A stretch of 64,000 nt of DNA from Doris montereyensis (lineage: Eukaryota > Mollusca > Gastropoda > Nudibranchia > Dorididae), in contig JAXRKP010000448.1 of the NCBI GenBank assembly GCA_037039925.1, positions 50,001-114,000 on the forward strand, written 5' to 3'. Below the pieces are notes generated by a model. That model was not told where the DNA came from, ran no database searches, and saw only the letters and a list, made by a program, of their open reading frames with translations. Positions within the stretch are counted from its first letter, which is position 1, and each line of letters starts with the position of its first letter. The position numbers and the translations under genes are program-made. Shown in pieces: positions 1 through 9,415 of this stretch.

Positions 1-93
1 TTTTTCATCGAAATTAAAGTTCTGTGATCTTGATCCGGTCACTGCGGACTTACTTACTTGACGAAATAGTACCATATATAACTTTGATTGTGA

Positions 94-850
94 ATGATTC
101 CCCCAAGATATTTACAACATGCTCTTTTAAGATCACTCTTAAAGAAAACAAATCTTGACCCTGAAATCCTAAAAAATGACAGGCCCCAATTTACCCTTTT
201 TATCGAAGATTCTAGAAAAAAAGTGTACTTAAACAATAATTGTTATCGCATTTGGAAAAAAAATAATTTCTACAACAACCATTCCAATCTGCATATCAAG
301 CTAACCAATGTACTGAGTGAAACCGCTTTGTTACGAGCTTTAAATGATCTATTAAATGTAATTGTTAAAGGCTCGATTACACTTTTAAATCGTTTAGATC
401 TTTCGGCTGCATTCGATACCATCGATCACCATATTCTGCTTCAGAGGCTTTATGCAGTACTTGGCATCTCGGGCACAGTGCTGTCTTGGTTCTATACATA
501 TCTTTTGAACCGAAAACAGTTTATTGTTATAGAAAGTTTTTTTGTTGTTGTAAATCCAGAGAATTCCATCTCAAATACGGCGTGCCGCAAGGGTATGTGC
601 TAGGGCCGATTCTTTTGTCATGTACACTAGCCCATTATCTAAAATCTTTAACGAAAACGCTGATGATACCAAATTGTACAATGTTAATATCGATGTTGGC
701 TTAGATGAAATCATCAGAAAAAGCGAAGCCTGCATAGCCCAAACGAAGGATTGAATGGATGCAAACAAATTAAAACTTAATGACGAGAAAACAGAAGAAA
801 TAAAAATTGGTTCGAAATGACGAGGGATAAAAAGTATTATCCGGATGGAT
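94..850 (+). pseudogene. CR1/jockey-type LINE reverse transcriptase fragment
   Basis: Broken piece of a non-LTR retrotransposon reverse transcriptase. In one frame I see LLKKTNLDPEILKNDRP, then after a shift LNRLDLSAAFDTIDHHILL and LGISGTVLSWFYTYLLNRKQ, which is the palm region of CR1/L2/jockey-like enzymes. After another frameshift come a GVPQGxVLGPILL block and then NADDTKLYN, where the family has F/YADD, so the first residue of the catalytic box is altered. The C-terminal ANKLKLNDEKTEEIKIGSK block follows near 750-820. Only the central enzyme is present, with no endonuclease or ORF1, and at least three frame breaks. It is a dead truncated copy. The clade is judged from motifs only. Confidence 0.8.
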
Positions 851-867
851 TCCACCTGAGTAATCAC

Positions 868-1205
868 TTCCTTGATTTTACCCATGGTGATCTCGGGGTT
901 TTTTTTTGGTAGGATTTTTAATTTTGCTCAAACTGTCCTGATGACGTAAATTGTAAACAGCGAAGGGATCTTTCCTTAATCCATACAGAATATTGCACAC
1001 GGGACGACCTCCTTTTTAGCGTCCGCTCCGATGGGACTAGGTGTTGATCCACTTGCATGGACCAGAGGCTGGAACTACCTATACTGAGATTTCCTAGACC
1101 AGAGGGGTTAGATAGATGGTGCCCGAAAAAACTCGAAAAAATGTTTCACTCTTTGACTGTGCTTCAACCCATGCCCGAAGGGTTGAGAGGCCGACACCTT
1201 GCCTC
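868..1205 (-). mobile_element. SINE-B copy (tRNA-derived), minus strand
   Basis: Read on the minus strand this matches the family also seen at 6.07, 47.2 and 55.2 kb: a head with GAGGCAAGGTGTCGGCCTC and a GGGTTGAAGC-like B-box remnant, a middle with ACCTAGTCCCATCGGAG, and a tail ending in a CCGAGATCACCATGGGTAAA-like block. It abuts the LINE fragment to its left. The short insert 1080-1130 is not shared with the other copies. Confidence 0.7.
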
Positions 1206-1384
1206 TTGACTTTCTAGTACATGTACATATATCTAACCCCCCCCCACCCCCGGCACTTCAAATAGTGGGGTAAAAATCAACTCCACTTCCCTCCATTCGC
1301 CCCTCCCTCGGGGTATGTTCAGACTTGGCAGAAGTCCTTTCTGTACCCTAAGATGACTGGCTCTACCATCAAAGATATTCACGA
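1206..1384. other. Unassigned spacer
   Basis: C-rich runs at 1228-1250 and AT-rich flanks. I see no gene, RNA or repeat here that I can support. Confidence 0.6.
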
Positions 1385-1850
1385 CAGGCTAAGCAAGGAA
1401 GATAAATAAACATGGCAACAAACAAACAAATACAGTAAATAAGGAGATGAACAAATAACACACATAAACAAAAAGACAAACAACCAAATAAACAGAGAAG
1501 CAGACAGATAAAGGGGCTTACAAATAAACACATAAACAAACAAACAAAAACCAAATAAATAGAGCCACATAAACAAAGAAAAACAGACAAACAAATAGAC
1601 AGATAAACTAAATAGCCACATGAACAAAAACCAGACAAATAAACGAGCAAATGAAAAAAGACAAATAAACAGCAAGCGAACAAATAAACAGACATAAACA
1701 AACAGACAAATAAACAAACACATTAACAAATAGTCAAGCATACAAGTAATTAAGTAAACAGAGAATTTTTTTGTTTCAGGTTTATTGAAATTTACCCTGT
1801 CCACCATTGCGGCGATCTCAGGCAACAGCAAGATAAAGACAGTGAAAAAA
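1385..1850 (-). repeat. A/C-rich (ACAAATAA/ACAGAC) tail plus repeat F head
   Basis: Positions 1385-1755 are a degenerate low-complexity tract built from AAACAAAC, AAATAAAC and ACAGAC words. Positions 1775-1850 read on the minus strand as the dispersed repeat F (TTGCTGTTGCCTGAGATCGC, then a GGTGGACAGGGTAAATTTCA-like block). The same combination recurs at 9.95-10.33 kb, so the tract is probably the 3' tail of that repeat. Long open frames on the minus strand through it are artefacts of composition. Confidence 0.7.
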
Positions 1851-1861
1851 AAAGAATGATT

Positions 1862-1985
1862 TTTTCAACAGGTAGCCAGTGCAAATCATGGAGGAGAGAT
1901 GTAGCAGGTGCTAATTTGTCTTCTTTAAAATCAATCTAGCAGCATCATTTTGGACAACTTGAAGACTTCTTGCGAGCTGGCAAGT
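1862..1985 (-). pseudogene. CR1-like LINE RT C-terminal fragment
   Basis: The minus-strand translation gives RSLQVVQNDAARLILKKTN, the conserved segment after the RT thumb in CR1-like LINEs, followed by a shifted LHDLHWLPV-like block. The same about 120-bp segment with only a few differences is at 16,165-16,290. It is a truncated fragment fused directly to the SWIM-gene remnant on its right. Confidence 0.75.
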
Positions 1986-1989
1986 CCGA

Positions 1990-3046
1990 ACTGGCTCTTC
2001 TTGCCAATCCTCCGCCTCTTCCCCTCTCCTCCCAAGAGTCAAACCGCTTCCTTTCGGTCGTCCTTTCTTCTTCAGTACTCCAAGGGGTCGAATATTAAGA
2101 AGAACAAGAACAACATCATCCACTCCAACAGGTACATCACTAACAACATCATCCACTCCAACAGGTACATCACTAACAACATCATTCACTCCTACAGGTA
2201 CATCACTAACAACATCATCCACTCCTACAGGTACATCACTAACAACATCATCCACTCCTACAGGTACATCACTAACAACATCATCCACTCCAACAGGTAC
2301 ATCACTAACAACATCATCCACTCCAACAGGTACATCACTAACAACATCATTCACTCCTACAGGTACATCACTAACAACATCATCCACTCCCACAGGTACA
2401 TCACTAACAACATCATCCACTCCAACAGGTACATCACTAACAACATCATCCACTCCCACAGGTACATCACTAAAAACATCATCCACTCCAACAGGTACAT
2501 CACTAACAACCTCATCCACTCCCACAGGTACATCACTAACAACATCATCCACTCCAACAGGTACATCAACATCCCCACTACCAATCAAACCATCTTCCAC
2601 CAAAACACAATCAAAACTACACTCACATTCCCCACAGCCTGACTAAAACTAAAACATTCAAGCTCACTCAGGTACGCTTTAAAGCCGAGGTCCCTGTCTC
2701 GTCTCACTCAAGGCACCACAAATCTTATCGCAGATCCTTGTAGTTGTAGCCAAAAAAAATTTCTTGAATTTGGTGAGCGGTCTAGCTTGTGGCTGCACTT
2801 GGGAGACGGATAGAACTCCACTGTCAGTGTCAGACTGGAGCCCCCATGCCTCAAATGCCACCTCTCCTCAAACAACTCCGGGCATAAAGGTTGGAGCTCA
2901 GCCGCATGTCTTGCCACAGCCATATGCACACAAGGCAACCTCTTGCAAACATAAACAGCACAATCACAAAGAAAGAAAGAGACTACAATCGAAAATCCTG
3001 GCGGCGACTGCGCAAACGCGAGAACGTCTGAGCCAACCAATGACAA
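1990..3046 (-). pseudogene. SWIM-type zinc-finger protein remnant with 11-residue repeat expansion
   Basis: The minus-strand frame at 3046-2708 contains CDCAVYVCKRLPCVH, which fits the SWIM pattern CxC-x(9)-CxH, followed by FEERWHLR. That is the usual F-xx-RW spacing after SWIM fingers in ZSWIM and MULE-derived proteins. The frame then shifts; the continuation TTTRICDKICGALSE lies in another frame at about 2780-2700. Downstream a frame runs through fourteen 11-residue repeats of the type DVPVGVDDVVS (2575-2110) into KKKGRPKGSG, an AT-hook-like block often found C-terminal to SWIM fingers. SWIM fingers are known to bind DNA or protein partners; the function here is unknown. At least two frameshifts mean it is probably not intact. 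No upstream transposase-like core was found. Confidence 0.5.
2110..2572. repeat. 33-bp tandem repeat, 14 units
   Basis: The GGTACATCA word recurs exactly every 33 bp from 2131 to 2560 (14 occurrences). Unit variation is confined to a few sites (CCAACA, CCTACA, CCCACA; ATCC or ATTC). Because 33 is a multiple of three and the unit lacks stops, several frames stay open: minus DVPVGVDDVVS, plus TTSSTPTGTSL and plus NNIIHSNRYIT. The minus frame is favoured because it joins KKKGRPKGSG. Confidence 0.95.
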
Positions 3047-3340
3047 TCCGTTGAGATACAGAGTAATTTTACTCCGTATCTCATCCGATGAGACACGAAG
3101 ACACTTTGTTATAATTTAAGGGGGGATACAGTTATATATGGGCTACAGTAACCTATATAAGCCTTTCCTATAAAAAAAATCCAATGAAAATATGATCTTC
3201 TACATGAAATATTATCTATGTCTCTATAAAATATTATCTTAATCTACATAAAATACTATCTCTATCTACATGAAATATTACCTCTATCTGGGAAAGCCAT
3301 TTTTTATCCAAAATGGAACAAATCTTGTACCGTATCAGTG
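3047..3340. other. AT-rich spacer
   Basis: There are short imperfect reiterations of an ATGAAATATTATCTCTATCT-like word at 3190-3290. No coding or RNA feature is visible. Confidence 0.5.
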
Positions 3341-4079
3341 GATAAAGCAGTTCATAATCATTCCCTCACATTGATACCCAAAAAGAAGTTCAGTATCGAT
3401 TCAATGAATTTATATTATATTTTTTTTAGAAACGATACAGCAGTTTTTTGCTCACTATTTTCTATCTACTTTTATTTCTCAATGTATCTTCATGAAATTT
3501 GGTGTGAATGAGGGTTAGGTGAAAACAAAAACAAATTATCATATGATTTTTTCGATAGTTTGGTGAAATTTTAATTTTTTGTATATTATATTTTGTATAT
3601 ATCTGATCTGATCGAATTTAGATCTTGTATAAAAAAAGGTATGTGCAAAGTTTGAAAGGAATTTGTCAAAAAATGTGGAAGACAAAATCCAAGATGGCGG
3701 CCATTTCCATGGCAACCGGCAGCAACACACAAAAAGGAATTAGATATTTCTCAGCACACCAGGCCCAAAACACCTGTATATGACTATGAGTAAAATTGAT
3801 AGGAACAAAAGGGACAAGCCAAAGACCATCACGAACGCACTCACAGTTACTGCACTTGTGTCATGTAAAATATGGGGGCGATTGACAAGCAAGAGAAATA
3901 ATACACAGTAAATGATGAATAATCAACTCTCTCTTTCTGTGTGTCTGTCTCTCTCTCATACGCACAAAAAAATTTAAAGGCAAGGTATGCACCATAGCAC
4001 ACTCAAAATACAAAGTTCATAAAACTAAACAAGTGGTGAAAAAAGTGAAATCAGGTATAAGAATGTTTCATTGTTCAAT

Positions 4080-5627
4080 TCATATTTTAAGCGTAAGTTT
4101 CTTTTTCATCTCAACCGCTAAAAGGTCCCCAGAGTTTGACTTGGACTCAAACTCTTCTTCAGTACCTTCATCTTTGTTTTTCCTCTCCACAGCTTGCTGT
4201 AACTTCTTTTCTGCCAATCTATGTACAACTTTAACATAGAGCAACATTGTCTTTCTCTCGGTTAAATCAGCACCGTACTTCTGACCAAAGGAGAAGATAA
4301 CATACGGGCTAGGCTGGGGAGAACCATCTTTGGTGACATAATCGTCAAGTTGCCGTTGGAAATGGTTCAGATCAAACACAACATATGGATCATTCCTTTC
4401 ACGACTCAGATGAAAATTATTCCTTTCTGGAGTCCATGCAAAAAACACGGGCTTTGCACAGACGATGAGCGAAAACACAATTGTTGTCGGTGCCCAAGAG
4501 CAGACCACGTTCCATATTTTTTGAATCCTTTGAATCAGCTCTTTGTGTTTATCAGTCATAGCCAAAGGTGACTCCGTCATTTTATCAACTGCCGGTATGC
4601 AAATTTGCTGCAACTGCATAGGGCCAAAAATCGTTTCATTCCCAGTGCATAGCAATGTTTCAGCGTGTTGTTTCAAGTTGCCACAAAACAGACGAGCTCT
4701 ATCATCCACTGAGTCCTCAAGGACACATGTGTCCATGAAGAACACTTTTATTTTCAATCCAGAATGTTCCAATGAGCCCAATGAGAGATGAGATTCCTCC
4801 ACACTGGGTAAAGATGAGCCAATACTCATATTGTCTGCACCTTTGACATACAATGGCACCAGGTTATTACTATCTATACTCTCCAAATCACAAGGTATCG
4901 ATGCCTGTTGCCGCTGAATGGCACTCTCTTCTGCGTTGGCCTGCAGAAAGTTTGGAGGCATGTGTGGGACATTGGCATCAGTTTGACCAATATTTGGTTG
5001 CAGTTGATTTGAATCTGTCAAGGGGAACATGTTCAAACCTTTTGGCATGACAGTTTCCAGCCTCGGGTCATTTATATCGTTGACAATAGTTGGGATATTT
5101 GCAGCCATCTCATACAAGTCACATGGAATATCTCTTATGGCATCATCAATCTCAATGTCGGAAACTTTCAGAAAATCCATCTGTGAAGGAGAGGTCTGGA
5201 AAGAGGAGCTGGGACTGAGAGCTTGACTCGAAGGAGATCCTTGTTGACAACTGTTAGCGTTTGAGATACTTGAGGACACTTCATCAACAAATTTGTATGC
5301 TTTGTATGGATTATCTGGGTCATTCGTATTGTGGAAAGCTTTCATCTCCTCAATGTCAGTAAGTTTTGTAAGTGCTGTGCGTAATCTGGTCTTCCATTCA
5401 GATGGACATTCAGGATCACCCTCTTTATGTTTCCCACTGACCAAAGCCCAGGCTCTGGGAACTTCAGCATCAGACGCGTCCCAACGACGACTGCTTTGGT
5501 GTTTCCAAGAGATACAGAATATCTTTTGCTCTTGGTCAAGCCATTTTAGACCTCGATAGGTATTCTGGTTACAATTTTGCTCCAACCATGGACGCAAACG
5601 CTTTCGACTTTGTTGTTTCCTTTCCAT
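4080..5627 (-). CDS. Interferon regulatory factor-like protein, copy 1 (local frameshift in IAD)
   Basis: 515-residue IRF-family transcription factor, which would bind GAAA-type (ISRE) DNA and act in innate-immune transcription. The N-terminal DNA-binding domain spans about residues 8-115 and shows the tryptophan cluster (W14, W29, W41, W49, W60, W78), RPWLE, WKH (41-43) and KHKEGD. The recognition helix reads LRTALTKL: Arg83 is kept, but the Cys and Asn that usually follow are Thr84 and Thr87. A Ser/Gln-rich linker leads to an IAD-like domain (about 285-475) with LKIKVFFMDT, GPMQLQQI, DPYVVFDLN and LLYVKVVHRL. Compared with copy 2, residues about 371-395 are read in a different frame because of a one-base loss near 4517-4522 and a one-base gain near 4440-4446. 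The start ATG has A at -3 and G at +4. A pyrimidine tract and AAG lie just upstream, so a 5'UTR intron is likely. Confidence 0.85.
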   Translation of the reverse strand: MERKQQSRKRLRPWLEQNCNQNTYRGLKWLDQEQKIFCISWKHQSSRRWDASDAEVPRAWALVSGKHKEGDPECPSEWKTRLRTALTKLTDIEEMKAFHNTNDPDNPYKAYKFVDEVSSSISNANSCQQGSPSSQALSPSSSFQTSPSQMDFLKVSDIEIDDAIRDIPCDLYEMAANIPTIVNDINDPRLETVMPKGLNMFPLTDSNQLQPNIGQTDANVPHMPPNFLQANAEESAIQRQQASIPCDLESIDSNNLVPLYVKGADNMSIGSSLPSVEESHLSLGSLEHSGLKIKVFFMDTCVLEDSVDDRARLFCGNLKQHAETLLCTGNETIFGPMQLQQICIPAVDKMTESPLAMTDKHKELIQRIQKIWNVVCSWAPTTIVFSLIVCAKPVFFAWTPERNNFHLSRERNDPYVVFDLNHFQRQLDDYVTKDGSPQPSPYVIFSFGQKYGADLTERKTMLLYVKVVHRLAEKKLQQAVERKNKDEGTEEEFESKSNSGDLLAVEMKKKLTLKI

Positions 5628-5652
5628 TGTGATTCTTAAGAGGGAAAAAAGG
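5628..5652 (-). promoter_or_regulatory. Putative 3' splice site before IRF copy 1 ATG
   Basis: On the minus strand CCTTTTTTCCCTCTTAAG is followed by AATCACA and the ATG. It is a pyrimidine tract plus AG, 7 nt before the start codon. Copy 2 has TCCTTTTTCTTTGTCAAG at the same place. This is inferred to be the acceptor of an intron within the 5'UTR. Confidence 0.5.
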
Positions 5653-5689
5653 TGAGAAAAAGCATGAGTAATTATGACATCATAGTTTC

Positions 5690-6067
5690 ATTTTCCAAAT
5701 TACACAATGTTGCGAAAAAAAAAAAACAAAGCAAAAGATCCCTCCCATGTTATCAAATATATTATTCATCCAATTACCACAAAAGTGATACAGTACAGCT
5801 TGTATTCCCCAAACTCCTTGGGACCAGAAAATCAGTTCATGGAATACGTGTTTCGGGGAATAGCGTAGGCGTACAAAGAAGTATCTTGGTTGGGACTTTT
5901 TTTATTCCGCCTATACCGCCCTGTAAGCAGGCAGGAGATCTTTGATATGCAAAAAGTATTGTGATCTGCACATGTGACCTCCTTTTTATAGTCCATTCAA
6001 TTAATAGCTCTAACTGAAGATCAACTATAAATCTATATCAAATTTAATGAAAGAGTTGCTTTTGTGG
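5690..6067. other. IRF copy 1 upstream spacer with MITE-like fragment
   Basis: This sequence is specific to copy 1. Positions 5798-5905 resemble the short element at 57.35-57.52 kb (TATTCCCCAAACTCCTTG ... GAATCTTGGTTGGGACTT-type words), so a degenerate MITE is likely. Nothing else was recognised. Confidence 0.4.
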
Positions 6068-6345
6068 GAGATTTGGTAGGTGTCGGTCTCTCAACCAAAA
6101 TGCTGTGGGTTCAAACCCCAGCAGTTTGAAAAGTTTTTTTCAAGTAAATAAACCACCTTGGTCCAGGTAGATGGATCTATATGTAGTCCCATCGGAGACG
6201 AATGATAAAAAGGAGGTCCTACTCCTATGTGCACCATGACACTTTAAAGATTCTTTGACTGTTAACAGGGCAGTCCAGGCAAATTTTAAAATCTTACCAA
6301 GACCCCTAAGATGTGGATGTGGGTAAAATTAAACTAAAACAAAGT
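6068..6345 (+). mobile_element. SINE-B copy, plus strand
   Basis: tRNA-like head with the B-box-like GGGTTCAAACCCC near 6109-6121, then the family body (GGTCCAGGTAGATGGAT, GTCCCATCGGAG, AAAGGAGGTC) and the tail GATGTGGATGTGGGTAAA. It aligns by eye to the copies at 47.2 and 55.2 kb. Confidence 0.75.
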
Positions 6346-6986
6346 AGCTTCTCTTTAGATTTTCAAACATACATAGCCCTTATATTTATAATACATTGGA
6401 CATCTGTTATGTCGACATACAACTTTTTAATCCCTCTCACTTAAAAGGACTTTTATCGTGTGGGCGAAACAAAAGGACATTGACATAAGACTAGGAGGTA
6501 AGCTTTTAATTTTATACATGTTGAAAAGAGGAAAAAAATAAAAGGATGGTGGCAAAAGTGGTGCCCACTGTGTATGCAAATAGATCTAGATATAGTCCAA
6601 TCGCAAAACATCGATAGATCAGCCACATCTATTTTATTACCAGTAAACGTGTGGCGTGAGCTGCCCCCAGAAGCTTAAACTAAGCTCTAGCACTCAATAT
6701 TTTTGTTCAATTGGAATTTAGCCCACCTATCATTTGCGGTGGTGTCAGGGTGAATTAAAAGGAAACAGCAAGATGAAAGCGAAAAATAATTACTAGAGTG
6801 ATAGAGAACAAGTTATTAGATCTACTTAAAAAAAAATAATTGAGATATGTCTGAATTAAACACTGAAATACTCAGCAATAGTCAGTTATTTTGAAGATGA
6901 AATCACAGTAGAAAGAGGCTCTCAATCTTCTACACATGATGCAACATTATGGTACATGTACAACCGGTACTATTATTTTATCGATA
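6346..6986. other. Spacer with repeat F fragment
   Basis: Positions 6700-6785 match dispersed repeat F on the minus strand (CTTGCTGTTTCC, then TAATTCACCCTGACACCACC). The rest is AT-rich without recognisable features. Confidence 0.45.
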
Positions 6987-7200
6987 AAGACAGTGAGGCA
7001 AGGGGCATTTTGAAAGAGAGGGATAATGACATTAAATGATATTAAAGCCCCATAGGAACAAAGAAGAGACAAATACAAGGAAACAGAAAAAAATCTTTGG
7101 ACACCAAGGGGGTTGAACCCGCCACCTCCATGGCGGCACCCCTCACCTCGCCATGAAAAGAGAGCGCACGACCAACCAAGCTTACTACGTTCCATAAAAG
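6987..7200 (-). mobile_element. SINE-A copy, minus strand
   Basis: Reverse-complement reading gives a tRNA-like head (a GTTGGTCGTGCGCTC A-box region and a GGGTTCAACCCC B box) followed by a tail with TTGTATTTGTCTCTTCTTTG and CCTATGGGGCTTTAAT. The outer end carries the family signature ATGCCCCTTGCCTCACTGTC. Confidence 0.8.
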
Positions 7201-7411
7201 AAACTTCATTAACATTCAGTGTAAGGGATTGTAAATATACTTCTTCCGTCTGACCTCTAAATGTAGATCTACGCCATCACCGACGAGTACAAATTTGACC
7301 CACTTCAATTTACACCACTAAACCGTAAATCTACTGTGGTATTTAGTACAGGTAGAAGTAAAATCGTAGTACAGTAGTCTCTGCCAAAATGCAAGGTCCA
7401 TTAATACAAGG
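7201..7411 (-). repeat. Duplicated unique segment adjoining SINE-A (copy 1)
   Basis: This is the partner of 22,626-22,838: both carry the CCTCTAAATGTAGATCTA word, the GAGTACAAATTTGACCCACT word and GTAAAATCGTAGTACAGTAG in the same order. It supports the IRF segmental duplication extending upstream of the gene. No coding potential. Confidence 0.75.
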
Positions 7412-7510
7412 AATAGACAGGAAAAAAACCCTGGCCATCATGAGGATCGAACCTGAGAGTACTGAGACATCTGTGTCGGCACCCATCGTCTCGCCTTGCA
7501 AGAGAGGCAT
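7412..7510 (-). mobile_element. SINE-A fragment, minus strand
   Basis: Partial SINE-A with CTGGCCATCATGAGGATCGA and a GGCACCCATCGTCTCGC-type tRNA-side block. The partner copy is at 22,838-22,928. Confidence 0.65.
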
Positions 7511-8069
7511 TGTAATCTACATGTCAGGACATGCACCGGCAGTGTTGAGCCTAGGAAGTCAATAGAGAACCAACTTATCATAAGATTGGGTATATCAACC
7601 GTGATGGTATAAACGTCTTACATCAATTCATATAATTTTCTCTGGAGGAACTCCCATAGTCGGGCACATGCTATCACTATTTCTGACCATTCACCATCCT
7701 CCGCCCTACCCCATCCGCCCCACCACCACCCCCATGAAAATATCCCACCCTCACCACCCTACCCCCCCCCCATCCTGGGCAAAGTTGGGTCCCTCTGGCA
7801 ACTCGTCCTCGTGTGCTTATCTGTGGCAGACATTTTTGCACATTTCTCCACGTTCACTACCGGTACCAGAAGCAACTTTGCGCTCTGCTGCATACCATTA
7901 CAAAATACACACAACTTTATCACTAAGGAAGAAATTCCTGAGACTTTCAAGCGTCGAAAGCATATATGCCACTGCAGTGCTATCTGGTATTTCAGATTTA
8001 GTTGTTTACTCTATCCCCTTAATTGTATCGATACATTTATAAATTTTATACGGTACATTTCTCACCTAG
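7511..8069. other. Spacer, no gene recognised
   Basis: C/T-rich stretch around 7680-7790. Open frames exist but resemble no known family and overlap composition bias. Confidence 0.5.
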
Positions 8070-8507
8070 ACCCAGTAAGTAGATCTAGTCTTATAAACAG
8101 TTATAGTTATCCTCTTCTTTCGTTCTTGTTTCCCATACTCACAGCTCTCTCTCTCTTTTCCTTCTTTTTTTTTTTTTCTCTCTCTCTGTCCTTCTCTCCA
8201 GATCTCCTTCTTGCCTTTTATTTATTAATTATTTTCATATTTTTATTTCATTCTAGATCTGAAACTTCCATTCACGCTTCTATAAATTCTTCACTTTCCC
8301 TTCTACTCACTCTTCTTTTCATCATCGTCTTTTTCTTTCTTTCTTCCTCCTTTCTGTTTCTCTTCTGACATCACATTGTGTGATGCCTTAGGAAGTGCTT
8401 AGATCTAGATATTTCTCGTTTGTTGTCTGACGAAAGGTTATATACGAAACGTCACATGTTTGTTCTGTCTTTATTGGTGGAGTTGTCATTTATTCTCGTT
8501 TTTCACC

Positions 8508-8515
<8 letters not shown>
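8070..8515 (+). repeat. Dispersed repeat E, full-length copy
   Basis: About 445-bp repeat starting CTAGACCCAG, with an internal CT-rich tract, a CTTCTGACATCACA block, AGATCTAGAT, TTTCTCGTTTGTTGTCTGA, GAAACGTCAC and a 3' end running into (AGT)n. It is the same as the minus-strand copy at 30.5-31.29 kb and the partial copy at 31.34-31.50 kb. The tract CTGACGA ... GAAACGTC at 8427-8453 resembles a hammerhead core. Confidence 0.75.
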
Positions 8516-8575
<60 letters not shown>

Positions 8576-8610
8576 AGTAGAAGTAGTAGTAGTAGTAGTA
8601 GCAGTAGGAA
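8511..8610. repeat. (AGT)n microsatellite
   Basis: Nearly pure AGT/TAG triplets following repeat E. Confidence 0.95.
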
Positions 8611-8614
8611 CTAA

Positions 8615-8875
8615 GATAGAAATGAATCAACTGAGATGGTTTGGGCATGTTAACAGAATGAATGACAATAGAATAGCTAAATCAGTATACAGTGCTAAAA
8701 CTCAAGGTAAAAGACCAAAAGGCAGACCTCGGAGAAAGTGGGAAGAAGATAAAAGAGGCATTAACGTAAAGAAATTTAACTTTCATGGAAGGAAACAGAA
8801 AACGTCAGGAAATCCTGGAAAAAAGATCATTTCGGGCATCTAGAACCCATACACTGAAAGGTAGAATGGGAGCTG
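8615..8875 (+). pseudogene. RTE-like LINE 3'-end fragment inside (AGT)n
   Basis: Translation NQLRWFGHVNRMNDNRIAKS followed by GKRPKGRPRRKWEED and ending KKIISGI is the C-terminus of the same RTE-like element present at 19.7-22.5 kb. One frame break is visible after WEED. It is bracketed on both sides by (AGT)n tracts. Confidence 0.8.
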
Positions 8876-8876
8876 A

Positions 8877-8933
<57 letters not shown>

Positions 8934-8934
8934 C

Positions 8935-8974
<40 letters not shown>
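8877..8974. repeat. (AGT)n microsatellite
   Basis: About 98 bp of AGT triplets with a single AGC variant unit, immediately 3' of the LINE fragment. Confidence 0.95.
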
Positions 8975-8975
<1 letters not shown>

Positions 8976-9127
8976 AAGAATCTAGTGGTAGACATAGTAT
9001 CATGGTGGTTCTGCATAGTATAATATTAGTAGAGAGGCATTAGAATATACATAGTAGAATAATATATTCACGTAGATATAGATCTATGTCTTTAAATATA
9101 AACTTATAAATGGCCAATGTGCCATAC

Positions 9128-9310
9128 CTTTTAGATACTTGGTGAGAAATTGAAGTCACGAAGTGGGTACATCAGAATGAAGACTTCAAATCTAGAGATC
9201 GAGCTCTGCTTTAGATCTAGACTTTAGATTCTAGAATTTAGATCTAGAATCTATACGAAATAAATTTTCGCGATTTCAAGAGGAGAAACTAAAAGCGTTT
9301 TCAAGATCAA
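9128..9310 (-). other. Putative noncoding first exon of IRF copy 1
   Basis: On the minus strand a TATTTAAAT box (9343-9335) is followed about 25-30 bp later by a stretch ending in AAAAG|GTATGG at 9128/9127, a plausible splice donor. The same donor is at 23,257/23,256 in the other duplicate. Joined to the acceptor near 5634 it would give a 5'UTR exon plus a single coding exon. This is inference; no transcript is visible from sequence. Confidence 0.35.
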
Positions 9311-9334
9311 TGCTTAAGCTAAAGCATCACATCA

Positions 9335-9343
9335 TTTAAATAG
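9335..9343 (-). promoter_or_regulatory. TATA-like box for IRF copy 1
   Basis: TATTTAAAT on the minus strand, 73-105 bp downstream of the paired ISRE-like sites. The corresponding site in copy 2 is ATTATAAG at about 23,454-23,461. Confidence 0.35.
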
Positions 9344-9415
9344 TGTGGAAGCCGCCACAAAATAAGTCTCGACGCAGGTCTAGATTCTAAATATAGATCT
9401 ATGCGAAAAGCGACT

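Noticed and set aside
1369..1831. Cys/Leu/Phe-rich minus-strand open frames resembling membrane proteins
   Set aside because: They translate an AAACAAAC/ACAGAC low-complexity tail; the same pattern at 9.84-10.33 kb shows it is compositional.
1950..2642. Plus-strand mucin-like frame (TTSSTPTGTSL repeats) with a CTTTCTTCTTCAG acceptor-like site
   Set aside because: The minus-strand frame joins a SWIM finger and KKKGRPKGSG, so the plus-strand reading is more likely a by-product of a stop-free 33-bp unit.
4033..5559. Plus-strand open frames over the IRF genes
   Set aside because: Antisense shadows of a conserved minus-strand protein.
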